A stretch of 6,816 nucleotides of DNA from assembly GCA_905236495.1 (NCBI GenBank), contig CAJOPV010000020.1, positions 1-6,816 on the forward strand, written 5' to 3'. A program made the translations under genes and the position numbers. Under the pieces are notes generated by a model. That model searched no databases. It saw nothing but the letters and a program-made list of their open reading frames with translations, and was not told the origin of the DNA. Numbering within the stretch: position 1 is the stretch's first letter; each line of letters starts with the position of its first letter. Shown here in pieces: positions 5,381 to 6,816 of the stretch. The stretch is from an uncultured Christensenellaceae bacterium. GTDB lineage: Bacteria > Bacillota > Clostridia > Christensenellales > Aristaeellaceae.

Positions 5381-5914
5381 GTGAAGTATCTGCGACGGCT
5401 CATCTGGTATGTCGGCACCCGGCTGCTGGTGCTTTTATGCGTGCTGGGGCTGATGACCACCGCGTTTTATTTCTCCATGAACGCCACCAACATTTATATC
5501 ATCATCAAGGACGGCATGGCAAAGCGCGCCCAGGTCATTATGATGGGGGCGGACGAAAGCCTGAACGCCTATTTTTCCGCTTCCTATCTGGACCGGGATC
5601 AGCAGTATCAGGAAGCCCTGAAGGGCCAGAACGCTTACCAGCGCTATTACAGCATCACCGGCTTTGATCACCGCATCAACCTGGATTCCTTCTGGTGCTG
5701 GCCCTGGGAGGACAGCGCCCGGGCCACCGTCACCGAGCGCATCCCCGCCATCGACGGAAAGCTGCGCGCCTCCGCCCGGGAGGCCGCCCAGGCCGCGGGC
5801 CTCACCGCCGCCCCCATATGGCAGACCGTGCAGTACAACGTGCTCCTGAGCCGGGAAAACGGGCAGTGGCACATCCGCAACATGACGGTAGCCAAGCTGC
5901 TGAACGAGGAATAG
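5381..5914 (+). CDS. unrecognised membrane-anchored protein
   Basis: I do not recognise this family. The start is GTG at 5381, with GGGAGG (5370-5375) 5 nt upstream; a GTG at 5375 overlaps that ribosome binding site and is rejected. The product has 177 residues. A basic N-terminus (MKYLRRLIWY) leads into one hydrophobic helix (about 8-32), so the rest is probably outside the cell or anchored at the outer membrane face. The extracellular part has an aromatic stretch YQRYYSITGFDHRINLDSFWCWPWEDS (86-112), then a segment ending WQTVQYNVLLSRENGQWHIRNMTV (147-170). The last part reads like the final strands of a small alpha+beta domain of the NTF2-like kind, but that is only an impression. There is no lipobox. 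It is separated by 3 nt from the dus gene, so the two are likely co-transcribed. Confidence 0.85.
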   Translation: MKYLRRLIWYVGTRLLVLLCVLGLMTTAFYFSMNATNIYIIIKDGMAKRAQVIMMGADESLNAYFSASYLDRDQQYQEALKGQNAYQRYYSITGFDHRINLDSFWCWPWEDSARATVTERIPAIDGKLRASAREAAQAAGLTAAPIWQTVQYNVLLSRENGQWHIRNMTVAKLLNEE

Positions 5915-5917
5915 AGG

Positions 5918-6816
5918 ATGCGTTATCTGCTTTCGTTGGCGCCCATGGCGGGGATCACGGATCAGGTGTTCCGCCGCCTTTGTTTTGAGCAGGGCTGCAC
6001 CGCCGCCACCACCGAAATGGTAAGCGCCCAGGGCTTCCTTACCGCCCCGAAGGATCGGGCCGCTTACCGTTTCCTCCTGGATCGGTACCCGGAGGAGGGG
6101 CCCCTTGCCGTGCAGATTTTCGGCAGCGATCCCGATTATATGGCCCGGGCCGCGGCGGCCCTGGAGGCGCTGGGGCGCTTTTCCGCCATCGATATCAACA
6201 TGGGCTGCCCTGCCCAGAAGGTGGTGGGCGGGCAAAGCGGCTCCGCCCTGATGAAGGATACGGCCCTGGCGGCCCGGATCGTGGAAAGCGTGAAAAAAGC
6301 CACCTGCCTGCCCGTCACGGTGAAGATGCGCCTGGGCTGGGATGAGCAGCACAAAAACGCCGTCCCCTTTGCCCGCGCCCTGGCCCGGGCCGGGGCCGAC
6401 GGCCTGACGGTGCACGGGCGCACCCGCATGCAGCAGTACGCCGGGCGGGCGGACTGGGCCCTGATCGGGGAGGTGAAGGCGGCGGTCAGCGTCCCCGTTG
6501 TCGCCAACGGCGATATTGCGGACGGGGAAAGCGCCCTTAGGTGCCTGGGGGAAACGGGCTGCGACGGGGTCGCCGTGGGCCGGGGCGCCCTGGGCAATCC
6601 CTGGGTGTTCGCCGAAATCGGCGCGGCCTTGTCCGGCATCCCCTACGAAAAGCCCCCCTTCTCCCAGGTCATCGAAACCGCCCTGCGCCAGGCCCGGGAA
6701 ATGGCAGCCTGGAAGGGCCAGCGCAGCGCCCTGCTGGAAATGCGCAAGCACTTTGCCTGGTATTGCTCGGGCCGCCGGGGCGCCGCCCGGGTCCGCACGG
6801 CGATCAACCAGGCCCA
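5918..6816 (+). CDS. tRNA-dihydrouridine synthase, DusB type (partial, C-terminus beyond window)
   Basis: An FMN- and NADPH-dependent enzyme that reduces specific uridines in tRNA to dihydrouridine. 299 complete codons are visible; family members are usually about 320-330 residues, so only a short C-terminal part is missing. The TIM-barrel motifs are in order: LAPMAGITDQVFRRL (7-21), TEMVSAQG (32-39), AVQIFGSDP (64-72), and INMGCPAQKVV (93-103) with catalytic Cys97. Then come GSALM (108-112), VTVKMRLGW (133-141, FMN-binding Lys136), TVHGRTRMQQYAGRADW (164-180, His166), VVANGDI (194-200) and AVGRGALGNPW (219-229, phosphate binding). The C-terminal helical domain begins near 245 with RKHFAWYCSG (276-285). 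The ATG at 5918 follows the upstream stop by 3 nt, with AGGA at 5907-5910 inside the preceding gene. The motif pattern favours DusB over DusA or DusC, though the subfamily call is inference. Confidence 0.96.
   Translation, partial: MRYLLSLAPMAGITDQVFRRLCFEQGCTAATTEMVSAQGFLTAPKDRAAYRFLLDRYPEEGPLAVQIFGSDPDYMARAAAALEALGRFSAIDINMGCPAQKVVGGQSGSALMKDTALAARIVESVKKATCLPVTVKMRLGWDEQHKNAVPFARALARAGADGLTVHGRTRMQQYAGRADWALIGEVKAAVSVPVVANGDIADGESALRCLGETGCDGVAVGRGALGNPWVFAEIGAALSGIPYEKPPFSQVIETALRQAREMAAWKGQRSALLEMRKHFAWYCSGRRGAARVRTAINQA

Noticed and set aside
5435..6751. 438-codon open frame on the minus strand
   Set aside because: It is antisense to the membrane-protein gene and dus; the plus strand carries the complete Dus motif series. 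The composition is typical of a shadow frame.

Overview
The window looks like a chromosomal segment from a GC-rich member of the Bacillota, most likely a Clostridia-type Gram-positive. The evidence is a T-box riboswitch in front of alaS, a YlbF/YmcA-family gene, a CwlD-like spore-cortex amidase, strong AGGAGG-type ribosome binding sites, use of GTG and TTG starts, and TTATCCACA-type DnaA boxes. I saw no insertion sequence, phage gene, CRISPR array, tRNA or rRNA. The genes are housekeeping, and the unusual material is in the gaps between them.

Left part (1-2261): alaS lies on the minus strand and its 3' end is cut by the window. It has a canonical promoter and a leader of about 270 nt. The leader carries a T-box whose antiterminator and terminator folds can both be drawn base by base. 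The alanine specificity of the T-box fits the downstream gene.

Middle part (2256-3929): a divergent promoter drives a two-gene plus-strand unit, a ylbF/ymcA-like helical protein followed by mltG (endolytic murein transglycosylase). The unit ends at a strong intrinsic terminator. A convergent cwlD-like amidase gene follows on the minus strand (4045-4773).

Right part (4774-6816): a gap of about 600 bp contains at least three perfect TTATCCACA DnaA boxes, a TTTTCCACA box and several one-mismatch boxes. An AT-rich tract of about 40 bp follows them. This looks like a replication origin or another DnaA-binding locus, yet neither dnaA nor dnaN is in view. Downstream is an extended -10 promoter with an inverted repeat in its -35 region. 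It probably drives a small unrecognised membrane-anchored protein and, 3 nt later, a DusB-type tRNA-dihydrouridine synthase gene cut by the window end.

Themes: translation (AlaRS, Dus), peptidoglycan cleavage (MltG, CwlD-like), RNA processing or developmental control (YlbF-like), and a possible DnaA-controlled locus between two divergently transcribed units.
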